Below are positions 33,701 through 46,600 of a stretch of 64,000 bases of DNA, one piece after another. Under the pieces are notes generated by a model. It did no database searches. It worked only from the letters and a program-made list of their open reading frames with translations, and had not been told where the DNA came from. Made by a program: the position numbers and the translations under genes. Origin of the DNA: Deuterostichococcus epilithicus (taxonomy: Eukaryota; Chlorophyta; Trebouxiophyceae; Prasiolales; Stichococcaceae). Positions within the stretch are counted from its first letter, which is position 1. Each line of letters begins with the position of its first letter. The stretch lies in contig JAVTLE010000023.1 in NCBI GenBank assembly GCA_033439295.1, positions 1 to 64,000 on the forward strand, in the 5' to 3' direction.

Positions 33701-36447
33701 TGCTGTTGTGGGCAGACCCCTGGCTTTCGGCGCGCATCTTTGGCGCGGGGCTGTATGTACTCATCTGCATGCGCCAGGTCGGACTGGGTGAGCGTCTCTT
33801 GCACTAACTCTCCAGGATCCTCAATCCTCCTGCATCTCAAAGCGCCTGGCTCTGCACACCACATGCCAAGCATCCGCAGGCCACAACACTGCTGTGGGGC
33901 AGTCGTGAAATGCGTCTTGTAGAGGCACCGAACAACAAGGTTGCTGAGTGAAAGGGGATGCCAACGGAAGCCCTCAGGGAGGGCACGTCCCATGATGCAA
34001 GCAGGCAAGCTGCCACTGCAGCCGCTGACGGCGGCCGCGGCCAGCTGTGTTCTGTGGATGGGCGTCAGCATCTTGGGCCGTGCCCTGCGCCGCTACGGCC
34101 TCCTGGCGCCTTTCGATGAGGTAAAGTGTCATCAACACCAGGTCTCGTGCGAAAATCAGCTCGGCCCTGACCATGGCCGCAGGCGATCGCAGTCAAAATG
34201 TGCTGCAGCGCGCCTGCTGCGTCATGCCTGCACTTGGAAGTGCTCTACTTGATTTGAAATGCACACGGCAGCGCACACGATGCATCGGACAGTTTCGAAC
34301 GGTTTCACGTGATCTGCCTCTGCCGCTGGCAGACAAGCGGGGCACTGACGGCGCCCTGTTGCCGATGCAGGGGCCGGAGGCCTTGCAACACTCCGAGACA
34401 CTGCGCCGGCAGCGCGCTGAGGAGCGACTGGTGCGGGGTGCAGAGAGCGCCGCGCCGGTCGTCACGGCGTGCGCCGCCATGCTGGGGCGTGCCCTTTCCG
34501 GTGAAATTCATTTTATTCTTTCAAGTTATTTTATCTATCAAACCAGCAACCTTCTGGACGCTCCTCCTGCAGCACTCTCAACGACCGATTCGAGTCCTGG
34601 GGACGGCATTCCCGCCCGGGGTTTGACGCTGGGCGCGCATTGTCGACTGAGGCATGCTCGGACTTCTGACGCGTCCTGTACGGGCTTCGATATATAGGGT
34701 GTTCCCCGACCCGTCCGCGCAGGCAGCCTTGCGCTCGTGCAATGATGATAGATAGTCAACAGGCGACAGGGCTGCACCTGTTGCCGGCAGGAAGCCAGGC
34801 GTTCTACAGGCAAGCAACGGCGCCCTGTGTGCGCCGCACTGGCTGCATGCACCGCACTACAGGGTTGTTTGTGCGATCGTTTTGACAGCAATCGGGCCTG
34901 CTCTGCCGGGATATCTGAAAAACGGTATCTGAGAGCTGCCAAACTGTGCAGGTCGCTTGAGCAGCTTTTTGGAGGGTTGCTGGTTGAGGTGCAGAGGTTC
35001 TAGGTCCTTGTCCTTTGGTTTGCTCTAGGGGCAGACATGCCGGATTCGCAGCGCAAATGCCACGAAACATTGCGGAGCCGGCCTGTGCGTTGCCGCTGCC
35101 GGCCGCAACAAAGCGGCTTCCATTCGGCCGGGCCTTGCGCTGTGATAAATTTTGCTTTGCCATGTAGCCAGCAAGTGAATGTGAACGAATCCTGGCTGAA
35201 TTGTTCGCCCTGCCACCTATGTGACACAGGCCGTGACAAGGTGGCGTCCCTATGGCTGGGCCTGGCGCTCTGGGCCGCCGCCGCGCTGTCGGAGTCGCGC
35301 CTGGTGGCACAGCCAACGCTGCTGGTCGCCGCCTGGGTCGCCCTCTTCGCGCTGCCGCCTGCCTACGCCGTGTGCAGGTAGCTGCTGAGCTGTCCATGCT
35401 GGTTTTGGTTTTTGGGGCTGGCACTTACTGATGTGTGTGGCATTGTGGTTCGTGGCACGCGAATTGAGGTGTAAAGGAGCAGCACCGAGTATCCTTTTTG
35501 GCAAGGGTCCAACTCACGTGATCGAGCAGAGCTGAGCAGCCCTCAGATCATGGGAGCCCGGGCGCTCAGATCCCCGTGCTGCTGCTTGCCGCTGCGCTAA
35601 TGTCGCTGTCACTGCACGTATGTCCTACTCCAGGGCAAATATACACAACAAATTTTGAACCAATGTCCCGTGGTCTGCGCCACGTCTGTCGTGCCATCTC
35701 TGCTGCTGCCGCTCGGTTTCCGACCTGCTGATCAAAGGGTTTACGGCCCTTAGCAGGCTGCACTCCAACATCGGCTCCATGCACGCACATGTGAGCTCCT
35801 CAGGATGTTGTCACCTACCATCACGAAGAAGAAATTGTCATTTATATATGAATCTGTTATATAAATTAATATGCATATGATCTGCAGGCGGGCACTGGAC
35901 GCGCTTGCTGAGGAGCTGCTGGCTGCCGCCGCTTCAGCGCTCAGCACGGGTAATGCTCCTGCCGCACGAGCCTTGCAGTCTGGCAGGCAGGCTTCACCCG
36001 GATGCAGGCAGCTTTCGCCAGTGTGCGCATGCATCTGGAGGCACCTGGCCAGGGGCTGCGTCTGGCGGCATGGCCGCTTGTCGTACCGTAGAGGCGATTG
36101 GTGGAGGAAGTCACAGATGAGCCGCCACCAGTTGCATGTCACTTGCAAGTCAGCACTATCGTCGGCATCGGGTTTGGTTGGGGATCGGTCGCCCCAACTT
36201 ACACCTCCTCCTGCCAAGCTAATTGCTTCATCACTTTGCACAGCAGCTGGGCTACCTTTGGTGCTTCGCCTCGCTGCCGTGCCTAATCACTGAAACCCAA
36301 ATTGCAGGCGGCCGCGCGACGGCGGGGCTCGCACTCGGTGCCGCGGCGGCAGGCTGGGCGTTTGGCGGCCCGGGCGCGGTAGGACAGGCGACCTGCGCGC
36401 TCGGCGCGGCCGCAGCGATCCTCGCCTGGCGGGCTGCAACAGGCTAA
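30742..36447 (+). CDS. Reticulon-like protein with long disordered N-terminus
   Basis: Reticulons insert hairpins into the ER membrane and shape tubules. Nine exons close in phase to 700 aa: 30742-31366, 31734-31873, 32193-32813, 33640-33777, 34022-34120, 34371-34500, 35230-35377, 35888-35949, 36308-36447. Residues 1-462 are low-complexity (Gln, Ala, Ser, Pro, Arg-rich). The reticulon homology domain starts at about 463: FPPEAVQAVLLWADPWLSAR then IFGAGLYVLICMRQ gives the first hydrophobic hairpin with the next exon. SGRDKVASLWLGLALW to FALPPAYAV (about 584-633) is the second hairpin. A short amphipathic exon (RALDALAEELLAAAASAL) and a Gly/Ala-rich hydrophobic tail (654-700) end the protein. 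Decayed copies of two exons lie in its introns. Confidence 0.85.
31563..31790 (+). repeat. Tandem duplication of the start of reticulon exon 2
   Basis: Two direct copies of about 113 bp are visible: about 31563-31677 and about 31678-31790. Each has a CCAGAGG(T/C)GGCA(A/G)CGGAGAT box, the acceptor GTGCAG and the exon start AGGAGGAGCCG. The downstream copy continues as the 140-bp exon used in the model. The upstream copy loses similarity after about 50 bases of exon and leads into no long frame. Confidence 0.75.
33156..33777 (+). repeat. Array of decayed copies of a reticulon-domain exon
   Basis: The functional exon is 33640-33777. Upstream lie four related segments: about 33156-33262 (readable as FPPEAVQ-like LPPEAVQVAPLWADPWLSA), about 33298-33362, about 33385-33450 (STFPPDAVQTVPLGLYGPEP) and about 33480-33590 (VPWHGGMARDRAFP). 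Only the last copy has an intact frame, a GTGCACAG acceptor and a matching donor. The others have lost frame or splice sites and sit inside the intron between 32813 and 33640. Confidence 0.8.
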
Positions 36448-37662
36448 CAACATGATGACCGGCCTGCCGTGCCGCAAACACCTTGCCGGGCGCATGTTGA
36501 GGGCTGACGGAATGCAGGCGGGCCGTGGGCCGGCGCTGCCTCAGTCGCCGCCGCAGACCTTCGCTTGGCGCCCCAAAAACCCCAAGTGGGCTGATGCTAT
36601 GAAGGGCGGCCCACCTGCGCCGCCGCAGCCGCCGCCGCACGCAAGGCAGACGGAAGCTGGCCTGGAAGCAACCAGCCGGAGGGGGACCATACTTTGCACA
36701 CGGATCAGCAAATGTAAGCGTAGAGCAATTTTGACGCAAGCGCCTCGCGGCATGCTGGGCAAAGCTGCTGCCTTTCGCGATAAAGTTTGTTGTAAGTGCA
36801 ATTTTGACCATTGTTTTGACCAGCACGGCTGGGAGACAAACGAAACACAGATGTATACGAGATGCCTGAAGGTGCAGTGTGTTTGCCTTGAGGGCGTTTG
36901 TAACGTAAGGTGCAGTCATGCAGCTGCGGATGCTGTCACGATGGCTGCCTGGCTGCACTATCCTGCGTTTTATGCTGCTGCAATCCCAGCGATGCAACCC
37001 TACACACCACTTGCCATGCAAGCTGAAGTTCATATCGCAGTTTGAATGGTTTTACAACATACATGACATGCAAGCACTTTGTGCCAACCATTTTTGTGAC
37101 TCATTGCCGCCAAACGTAATTGCAATGACAGGAAACACCGTGCAGTCAACCATCATCATCAGCCTGCCTGCATACATACACAGCGATTTGGTCTGGGTGG
37201 AGTCCTACGTTGCCTATGTGTGTGTGCGGCCGGCTGCACCCAGAGCCACGAGAGACATGGCCTCAAGCAACCGGACTGTAAAAGGTTTTGTAGAGTGGCA
37301 CTGTCATAATGTACCAGCGAATCGTCATGTGCTTTGTGCCGCTGCGCTGTCAAGGTCTGTAAGTGTCAGCCAGCGCACTCCCCTCACATACGCCAAATTG
37401 GGGCTGCCGGCTGCAGTCATCAGCCTGCACACCTGCTGACAACCGCCCGGCATCGCTGATAGCAACATGCTACTTCGCCATGTCACTGCCTTGGATGACC
37501 AGCAGGCCTGCGAGCACTGCCGATGGTCAGACCTCCCCTAGCAGGGTGTTGTTGCTGCCGTCTCCCAATGCCTCCTGCGATCCGCCGTCCTCCGACGTGG
37601 CCCCGGCGAGCAGAGCCACCATGACAGGCGGCCCGCCGCCGGGCAGTGTGAAGACCTGTGGC
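36448..37662. other. Convergent intergenic region (reticulon / aquaporin A)
   Basis: No gene is supported. TGTAA occurs near 36789 and 36898 on the plus strand and could end the reticulon transcript. From about 37190 the sequence resembles 43690 onward, so the aquaporin duplication extends past the coding region on this side. Bases 37530-37662 still encode, in a shifted frame, a tail homologous to copy B (see findings). Confidence 0.45.
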
Positions 37663-40600
37663 TCAAGCGACTCGCGAGCTCATGGGACTCCCTGTAGAAG
37701 AGGCGCCTGCAGGATGTAAACGTTTGCGTCAGCTGATCGACCACTCCTCCAAGCATGATGCCGACCAGCTGGCAATTTCCACGTTGGATGCTCAAAAGCT
37801 TGGCATTTGTGATTGCATGTGCGCTTCGAATCGAGAATGGCCTAGCCTCATTCCTGTGCTGCTGCTCCCTGGAGTCTATAGATATCTTGCAGGCAAGCCG
37901 GGTCGCTGGGCAGTTGCGCTGAAGAGCGGCACTTTGAGCCTCAGTCGACTTGATACCGATCGCAACTCAACGAAGAGCAATGGGTCGCGCACTTGGCAAG
38001 TCTCTAGATGCCAAGGCTGTGACGCGGGCCATCTGATATCACATGCCAAAACAAGGGCATCAGAGCACCGAACTGCATCATTGCAGCAGCACCCTCACTG
38101 CTGGTTGCGCCGTTAGAGGGTGCAGCGTCCAGAGTGCCGCCAACCGTGGCAACCTCACGCACCGTCCTTGCCGTCATGGAAATTTCCGCCGGCGGCCGCC
38201 GTGTCAGCAGCAGTAGCCCCGTGGCGCCCTGCCTCAGCGGCATCAAGCTGTTCAGAGTCGTGCCCGTGCGCCCTAGGCCGCCAGGCGCCCTTGTAGCCAG
38301 CGTACCCCGGCAGCTGCACCACTTTGCCGCCGTAGCTTAGGTCATCGTCAAATCCGCCTGGCGCCATGATCTGCGCAGGCAGGCGGAGGGGTTGCAGCGC
38401 CTTGTCCATGATCCAGACGACCTTTAAACACTCTCACACCAAACCATCGTCATCACATCGGCCCCGGGTCCTGCCCCAGCTACATGTAAATATCATCAGG
38501 TCACAGCACCGGGAAGCGGCTTGGTCGGAAGGCGGCTTCATACAGCACCTGCGTATGTAAACAACGAGCCACAATTTCAAGCTGCTGGCGTGAACTAGCT
38601 TTCCGCTTGACGTGTGGGCCTCCATGTTGCGGCGATGCATCAGAGATGCTGCCATGCACAGGGTGTGTGTAGTGCCAGCAGCCGCAAGAGTTGCATAGCA
38701 AGGCCTCACCGCAGCAAAGACGCCTCCGCTCATTGGACCAACCTATTTGCAGTGCGGGGCATGCAAGTCAGTTTGCTATGCTCCTGGCTGCTGCAGATTG
38801 TTTTAGATATCTCGTTACCAGATGAGCACACAAGGTTATATAGGTACAAGGTACGCACGCACCCAGAAGACCCATTGGTCGTCCCATATGCCAGAAATCA
38901 CTGAGGGGCCGAAACTGCGAGCCGCTGCAGTGTGACCAGCAAGACGAGCATCAGCATGGTGTGTGTTTGAACGAGGATGAGGATGCATTGCAGTCATACC
39001 TAACAACATACTGTCAAACGGCAAGAAAAGGGTTCAGGCTGTTACAGCAAATGACACACAGCTAGTATTGAACTTGGGACAGCAGGCCAGACGCTCACGA
39101 TTGATGCTGCAGCCGTCAATGGGGATGGCAACCTGTGCATTGAAGTACATGGGACAAGGCTCTAGCTCAAAGGTCGCATTGCCACACCGAGTAGATTCGC
39201 TACTCATGCAGCAATAAGTTGTTCACTGTGACTCAACAATGTTTAGCTTTGACAGCTCGAAATCTCGAAAGCTTTCGCATGGCTCCTAGCATCAGTCGCC
39301 TTATTTGTGCATTTCACAAGGCGGGCATGTTTCTAGCAGCTGATACAGAATTCGCACTAACAAGGATTGGTGATGGCAGCGCACACCAGGTGGCAGATGA
39401 AGACAGTAAATCCAATGGCGAGCGGCGCCAGGATCTGCGGCAGCGACCAAAAAGGAATCCTCATGTTACGACACACTCTGGCAGCAACGGCATCACACAC
39501 AGCGGCGGCGGCACCAGATGCTGTGGCTGACAGCGTCTCGTCTACAGCATCGGCAACCGCTGTGTAGCTGTCACCGGGAGGTGGGCGCCAATCGCCTCGC
39601 GTTTCCTGTCGGTCGCCGCAAACACCACGAAGACCTGGCAAAAGTCACGGCAAATGGTCAAATGTGGAACTACTTCTGTGCATGTGTTCGGTGAAGCTGG
39701 TCGCACGCCCCTTGGTTGTTTGAAGGCTGCATGCAACTGGCGGTCGAGAAGCTGCCACTAGTGCGTGGTCACCTTGCAGCATGAGCAACCCGCACGGGCT
39801 GGTTGCGGGATCAGCTGCTGCATCAGCTGCCCTGCTTGTGCGCTGGGAGCATGTCGCGCCCGCCCGCTGTAGTGAGGTAACTACCACGGTGGCGGCACGA
39901 GGACAATGCCGACATTGGTTGACATCAGCTGCCATCTGAGGATCTCAGCAGGCATTGCAAGAGTGCACCAGCAAGGCCGTTAGCAGGAACTCCATGAACC
40001 AGGCGCCCGCATCCGAGGTACCCGGGTTGACGCCGTTTGTGCCTCCTTTCGCCGCATACCACCCAGAGCGGTCCCACTGCACAGTGTGCATGGCTTCGTG
40101 TGGCAGGACGGTCGGATAGAATGGACGGGCAAATGAGATCAAAGACGCACTGCCAACACAGCACGTGGCCACGGTATCCAGCTGCCGGCGGAAAGACTCC
40201 TCTAATGCAAAGTTTGTGAACCACGATGCGACTTTGGATGCTGAGGATGATGTAATAGCACAGCATACTGTTTGGGTCAGGCACCACGCAAGGCATCTTC
40301 TCAAACTAAAGCAAATAAAGTCATCAGAAGCGCGTGGCAGGCAAGATGAACGAAGAGGGCAGACTTGCCGCATAGACGAACGCCGAGCCGAGGATGGCGC
40401 CAACGACCTGTGCGCCCCAGTAGCACAGCGCACGCAGCAGGGTGACCTTCTTGGCGACCAGCAGCCCCAGAGTGATGGCCGGGTTCAGGTGCGCCCCCTG
40501 TGACCGCCATTGGTGCAGATTATTTGCAAATCAATCAATACCTCAACTGCCACACAGCCACACCAGCAGCCCCAGTTTTGTAAAGGGCATGTAATTTGGC

Positions 40601-41969
40601 ATTCTCCCTACACTAATACTCGAATAAGAAAAGTTACATGAAACAGCAAATGAAAGTGTCGACAGCCACCAACTCTCGGAAGCACACGGCAATGTCTATG
40701 TCAGCATCGGTAGCAGCATCACTGCCAGTGATGCGGAGGCATGCAGATCCAAGCTTACAGTGCTAATGCACTCCGCTGTAAGCATCAGGAACTCCTGCTG
40801 CCAGGCCATCACCGCTACCCAGTGGTAGGAAGATGCACAATTCAAGTCTGCACTTAAACAGGTCGCAATGATAATTGGAAAGGATGCATCATGGCGGCAC
40901 ACATCCGCCAGCAATCAGCAGGAGTCCGCACCGAGAAGGTGGCCGCCGAGTACACCAGGATGGCGATGGCAAAGCCGAAAGCCATCGCAACGGTGAGCAC
41001 GCGCGGGGAGGTTAGCCGACAGCCGGTCGGATCGCCTGTGGGACACGATCTGAAGGTCATCAGAATGCGTAGCTAGACAGGATCAATTTCACTCAACATG
41101 GGGCACATACATTACCGGGGCATGCACACGATTGCGGCTCTGAATGCGGCACTGCTCGAGGTGCTGCTCGAGTGCAGTGGGCACACCGGAATATGAGCAG
41201 TGGGCTGGTGCTCACTCAGAGGCATGCCGCTGGCGATGGCTCCCTGCTCGTTGTCGGAGGTGCCAATGTCGGCGTTGTGGCAGGAGGAAGTTATGACGCC
41301 AATCGTGATGGCCAGAAAGGCAGTCATGTGCACGAACTCGGCGAACACCGCCTGCAACGCATAGATCGAGCTGGGCAAATCCCAATCGCATCAAACTGAA
41401 GGTGAAGTTGCCATCGCTGTCTGTGCAGGCGAAGCGAACTCGGGCTATGAGGCGCGACGCCAGTGGCGTACCCCCGCATCCTTGTCTCAGCACCTCCGTC
41501 ACGGCAGCAGCACCAAAATGGCGCCCATGCACGCTCGAGAGCAGGCAGGCTGGCGCTCTTGCAATGGAAGCGAGCAATTCGGCAACAGCCATGCGACTGA
41601 ACCCTCAAGAAAGATCTTAAGGCCAAATTTTGTGCGTGAAGAAACCAATGGCCTCAAGGCCTCCTGTAGCTGTACTATCTGCTCAATGCGATTACAAGAT
41701 ATCAGCACAGCTTGGAGCAACAGCGTTGTAGCTTGCAGACTGTCGTCCAGGGGTAGCAGTGACGCCCCCGGCAGAAACACCAATTGAGAGCAAGCAACTG
41801 TCTCACGTAAAGCCTGGAAGCGCCACGAGAACAGGTACTCGTTTACCTTGCAGAATGCCCCATTGACGGGCTCCCACGGCGGGAGGGCCAGGCCCAGCTC
41901 CGGGACGACCAGTGACAGCCTGGATTTCATTTCGCGGCCAAACCTGGGCTCTCGAGGCGTGTCCACCAT
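37663..41969 (-). CDS. Aquaporin, PIP-like MIP family channel (copy A)
   Basis: This is a six-helix water or small-solute channel of the major intrinsic protein family. Thirteen exons close in phase to 366 aa: 41847-41969, 41216-41351, 40932-41035, 40365-40497, 39969-40045, 39575-39634, 39387-39434, 39099-39132, 38863-38924, 38710-38742, 38510-38548, 38163-38370, 37663-37706. Both pore signatures are intact: GAHLNPAITLG (NPA 126-128) and SINPARSFGP (NPA 238-240, with the selectivity-filter Arg241). Other family blocks are AVFAEFVHMTAFL, AWFMEFLLTALLVFVVFAATD, LAPLAIGFTVFICHL and WDDQWVFWVGPM. These match plant plasma-membrane PIPs best. The N-terminal tail is short. The C-terminal tail of about 90 residues is unusually long for a PIP and carries LPGYAGYKGAWRP. 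Its last 14 codons end at a frameshift relative to copy B. Confidence 0.9.
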
Positions 41970-43655
41970 CGCCGTGACGCTCCTCCCTTTTATGGCAGCA
42001 GATTGACCACAAATATCGACTTTCCGGCTACCTGCGGTGCAGTGCTGGAGAATGGATGATCTGGTGGGACTAGGACTTTGTCCACCGGGCGCGCGGGAAG
42101 CTAACAACAATTGCGTACTGCAGCAGCTGCCGCCTACCTGCGTTGGATACTACTATCCGATAATATAAATCGTTTCGATAGCCTTTCCAGATTTAGTGAT
42201 GATCTGCAAAATGACGGCGCAGGCAGGCCGCCGTCCGCCTTGATGCATGATGGCTTGCCATCGCCCATGAACTACACTGCCTTGCTGTGCAATCGCCTGC
42301 TCTCCCTCCTCCTTTCTCGTACGTTTCGTGCGTGTCGTGTAAGTCGTCCGTTTTGAACCAGGTCGTGCGTTTCGTACCGCTTCGTGCGTTTTCGTACCAA
42401 GCCGTGCATTCGTACCAGGGATGCAAACAGTGTCCCCTAGCATGCACTGGTGATGTAGGTGGCTCACTTGAGGCTCACGTCGGGGCAAGTCGTGAGGACA
42501 TTTTCAAGCCAAAGCCTCTCTACGGTGCTCATACGACAGGCTGTAAAGAGTTGGGAAGTGTCAGCGCTAGGTGGCTCGACTGCCCTTGCACCACCATCAT
42601 GACGGGATTGCAGCACATTGCCAGCATAGATGTCGTCGCTTGCTCGAGCACCGTCGCTCAGGAGCCGAAGTCAGCGGCCCAGGAAGGTCACCAGGCGATA
42701 CTGATACGATGAGGAGGGGCCGGGAGCCGCAATAGCAACAGCAGCCAGAGGATTCAGCCCCCAAAGACGTCATGAGCAGCCTGCATTAGGTGGTGCTTGG
42801 CCAGCGGTGTAAGCAGCAGGCCAGGACTGACTGTGCGGCGACTTCAGCGCCTTTAGCATGCGCCTCACCGGCTGGTTGAGTCTGCGGTCAGGGGTGCAGG
42901 ACCGCCGGCTGACCTCCCTTGCTAGCGGGGTGTCCGCTGTCATCGGGTCAGCAGGGTGTTCTACCTCCGGCCAAAGGCTACATCGACTCATACATCGATG
43001 GCGGCCCAGAGCGCCATAGCCAAGCGCCACGCGGTGCAGCTACGCAGCCGTGATATCGCCATTCGTGGCCTGCCCGTGAGGAGCGTAATTGAGAGCACCA
43101 GAGATCCAGTATCGGCTGTCGACGGCCTCGCTGTGCGGGGTTGACGTCACTGCCATGTTGGCGGAGCGCATGGGCAAGGAGGCCTCCGCAGCACCAGCGC
43201 GTGCGCTAGCCGCCGCCTATCAGGATCACGCTGCAGATGCAGTAGCGGTTTGCAGCTTACACAGTCAGAAGGGAGGGTCTCCGCACGAGGCAGGACCTCA
43301 TGCCTGCGCGCACAATGGCACCGCCGACGGGATCTCAGCTGCTTGCGATTGGGCCTGCTGCAAGCCCACCTTGTCATTTATCCATTTTCCAGCACGGCTG
43401 GAGGATCGAGGAGCCAAGCAGACGTTCGATATGTCCGAGTTTTTACAGTGAGTCCAGACCCAAAGACTGCAGGTTCAGCGATGAAATGTTCTAGCTTTAG
43501 ATACCACTTGCGATGGAACGTGATGTACATTTGCACGTTTGAAGCAACGTTACAGCATGAAATGTGTGTGCCAACATCTTCTGCAACTTACTGCCCACCG
43601 TGCATGCAAGAATTGGAAGCACTGCGCACTCGACCATGAACAGCCTTGGAGCCTT
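41970..43655. other. Spacer between tandem aquaporin copies
   Basis: The right boundary of the duplicated block is close to 42015. The spacer contains a CG-rich short repeat (42318-42420) and a plus-strand open frame around 43089-43451 (LAERMGKEASAAPARALAAA) that I cannot assign. The promoter of copy A should lie just above 41969. Confidence 0.4.
42318..42420. repeat. Short imperfect repeat, TCGT(G)CGTTT/CGTACC units
   Basis: Imperfect copies of TCGTGCGTTTCGTACC and shorter TCGTGCG or CGTACC units recur five or six times. It is a simple-sequence-like tract upstream of copy A. Confidence 0.55.
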
Positions 43656-46600
43656 CTAAGACGCGAATCTTAGACGCGACAGTGCCAAATTAAATTTGGT
43701 CTGGTGAAGTTCAGCAAGCGCCGTCTGTGTGTGCTGGCTCCCACGAGAACCACATGCTTGTGCGCCCGCAGTGCAACTGCTGCTGATACAGGACAACACT
43801 GTAGTCATGATGTGCCAGCGGATCGTCATGTTCCTCATGGCGCTGCGCTGCTGATTTTTGCTCGTGTCAGCCAGCGCACTCTCTTCGTTGCGTCTATGTG
43901 TGGCTGTTGCGCTCGTCAATCTGCACACCTGCTGACACCGCCCGGCAGCGCCAACAGCAACATGCCACTTCGTCAAGTCACTGCCTTGGATGACCACCAG
44001 GTCTGCTAGCACTGCCGTAGAGTAGACCCTCCCTGGCGGGGGGTCGTCATTGCCGTCTTGCGCCGCCTCCGGCGACCCGCCGTCCTCGGACATGTCCCCA
44101 GTGAGCGGAACCACCATGACAGGCGGCCCGCCGCCGGGCGGCGTGAAGACTTGGGGCTCAAGCGACTCGGAGCTCATGGGACTGCCCGCACAGGAGGGGC
44201 CTGCAGGGCGCGGAAAGCCATGTCATGTTGCCTAGTACTCCTCCGAGCACAATCCTCAAGAGCTTGGGGCATCTCTGGTTGCATCTGCACAAATCAAGCA
44301 CTGAGACTCAGAGAACATGCAGCCGTGTTGCAGGTAGATGCGCCGAAGTCAGCAGCATCTTGAGCCGACTCGATGCCGAGTGCGAAACCATGCAGTGAGC
44401 TGCGCACGCAACACATGCCGAGGCTTGTCACAACAGGGCAGCTGATATCACATGCCCAGACATAGTCGTCGTTGTACCGTTCACTGCTGGCCGTGCTAGT
44501 CAGGGTGCAGCATCTAGGCACCAGCCGTGCGTAATGCACCTACCTTTCTTGCCGCGGTGGCGCTTTGCGGCAGTGGCCGCTGCCGCAGCAACGGGCCCAT
44601 GGCGCCCCAACTCGGCGGCGTCGAGCTGGTCGGACGCATGCTTGTGCGCAGCAGGGCGCCAAGCGCCCTTGTAGCCAGCATATCCCGGCAGCTGCAGGCC
44701 TCCGCCGCCGCCGCCGTCTTGCTCGTCGCTGCCTCCGCCGGGCGCCATGATCTGCGCAGCCAGGGCAGGTAGTAGTGGCGCAGCGCCGTCGTGGGCAATC
44801 CTGCAACCTCTGATTGTCTCAACTCGAACGCCATCACAAATCAGTCCCAGGTCTTGCCCCGGCTGGAAATTCTCGGATTATCTTGTCATCAAGTGAACGC
44901 ACCGGGAAGCGTGTTGGTCGGAAGGCCACCTCATACAGCACCTGCGTGTGAGAAGGAGGCCAATGACATAAGTTGCTTGCGGGCGTCATTGGGGTCTTTA
45001 CAGGAGGTCAAGGCCCCCACACTGGTGGTACAGAGATGCTGTTACGCACGACGGAGGTGTGTGCCAGCAGCACGCGGTGCAAGGCGGGGCCTCACCGCAG
45101 CAATGACGCCTCCGCTCATTGGTCCGACCTGCTCGCAATAATGCGGGGCACGCGAGTCAGTTTGCCATGCTTCTGCTGCAGCCTTCAGTGTTGCAGGCTG
45201 TAGTTGATATTTCTTCGCCAGATGAACATCACAGAAGGCGCGAGCGCACCCAGAAGACCCACTGGTCGTCTCAGATGCCAGAAACCACCGAGGGACCAAA
45301 GCTGCGGGCCGCTGCGGTGTGACCAGCAAAACGAGCATCGGACTGGGTGTGTGAAACGGTAATGAGGGTGCATCTCCGTTGCAGCCAGACACAAAGGTGG
45401 CCTGATATCGGACGGCGCAAAAAGGGCTCAGGCTGAAGCGAACGACAGACAAAGTTCTGGCAGGCTCGAGACAGCAGGCCAAACCCTCACGGTTGATGCT
45501 GCAGCCGTCAATGGGGATGGCGACCTGTGCAGGGAAGACAAAGCTCTGGTTTGAGGGTCGAGCTGCTGCCCCGAGCAGAGGTTCTCTCTCATTTAAGGTC
45601 CTGCACTGCGACTCGAGCACTGCTTCATCAGCCGCAGCCGCCTCTGCATGGCGATGAGGTGGATGCTCTTCCAGCGGCAGAAGCAGAACCAGTAACGACG
45701 GTCGGTTGTGGCGGTGCGCACCAGGTGGCAGATGAAGACGGTGAACCCAATGGCGAGCGGCGCCAGTATATGCAGCAGCGACAGAAGAGCATCTCCTGTT
45801 ATGCATACTGTCAGACAGCGCACTCCTGTTATGCATACTGTCAGACAGTGCAACATCGGCGGCATCACATGCCGTGGTTGCATGGTCCGCCGAGCCTCTG
45901 CAACCTCGGCTGCCACTGCCAGGTTTTAGGTTTTAAATGATTGCCTACCGGGAGGTGGACGCCGATCGCCTTGCGGTTACTGTCTGTTGCCGCAAACACC
46001 ACGAAGACCTGGTGGACACAAGTCAGGGCGAACACAATTCAGGGCGAAGAGTCAAAGTTGGCTGTATTTATCGAAGGAGCGGAAGAAGCGTCCAGACGCC
46101 TTGGTTTTGACACTGCGAGTGCTGTCAGCCAAGGAGCTGGCAGCACGCCCTGATGGTTTCATGAAGCTTGCATGAGACTGTCGATCCGGAAGCCGACATA
46201 CACGCAGTGCATATGATTGACTGCTGATGAACATTTACAGCATGAGCGACCCGCACGCGCTGGTCGCGGCAGCTGCCCTGCTTGCACGCTAGGAGCAGGC
46301 ATAACGTCGTGCCTGCTGGTGAATTTTCAGGACGACTGTCAGTGGCGGCACACTGGCAATGCTGACAGTCAGACATTACGTAGCTGTGCCGCTTGCATTA
46401 GGATCACAGCAGGCAAGGGCGCACCAGCAAGGCAGTCAGCAGGAGCTCCATGAACCAGGCGCCCGCATCCGAGGTGCCCGGGTTGACGGCATTCGTGCCG
46501 CCTTTTGCCCATGCCACCCAGAGCGGTTCCACTGCACAGTTTCACATTATGGCCTCATAGGTGAGACGGGCGCGCATGGAATGGACGGGCAGCTGCAAGC

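Noticed and set aside
35740-35790. Possible extra small reticulon exon (TGCACTCCAACATCGG)
   Set aside because: It leaves the wrong phase for the next exon, whereas direct splicing 35377 to 35888 keeps the frame.
43656-44200. Long C-terminal tail of aquaporin copy B as a functional extension
   Set aside because: The copy already has a premature stop and a lost acceptor upstream, so this open tail is probably residual.
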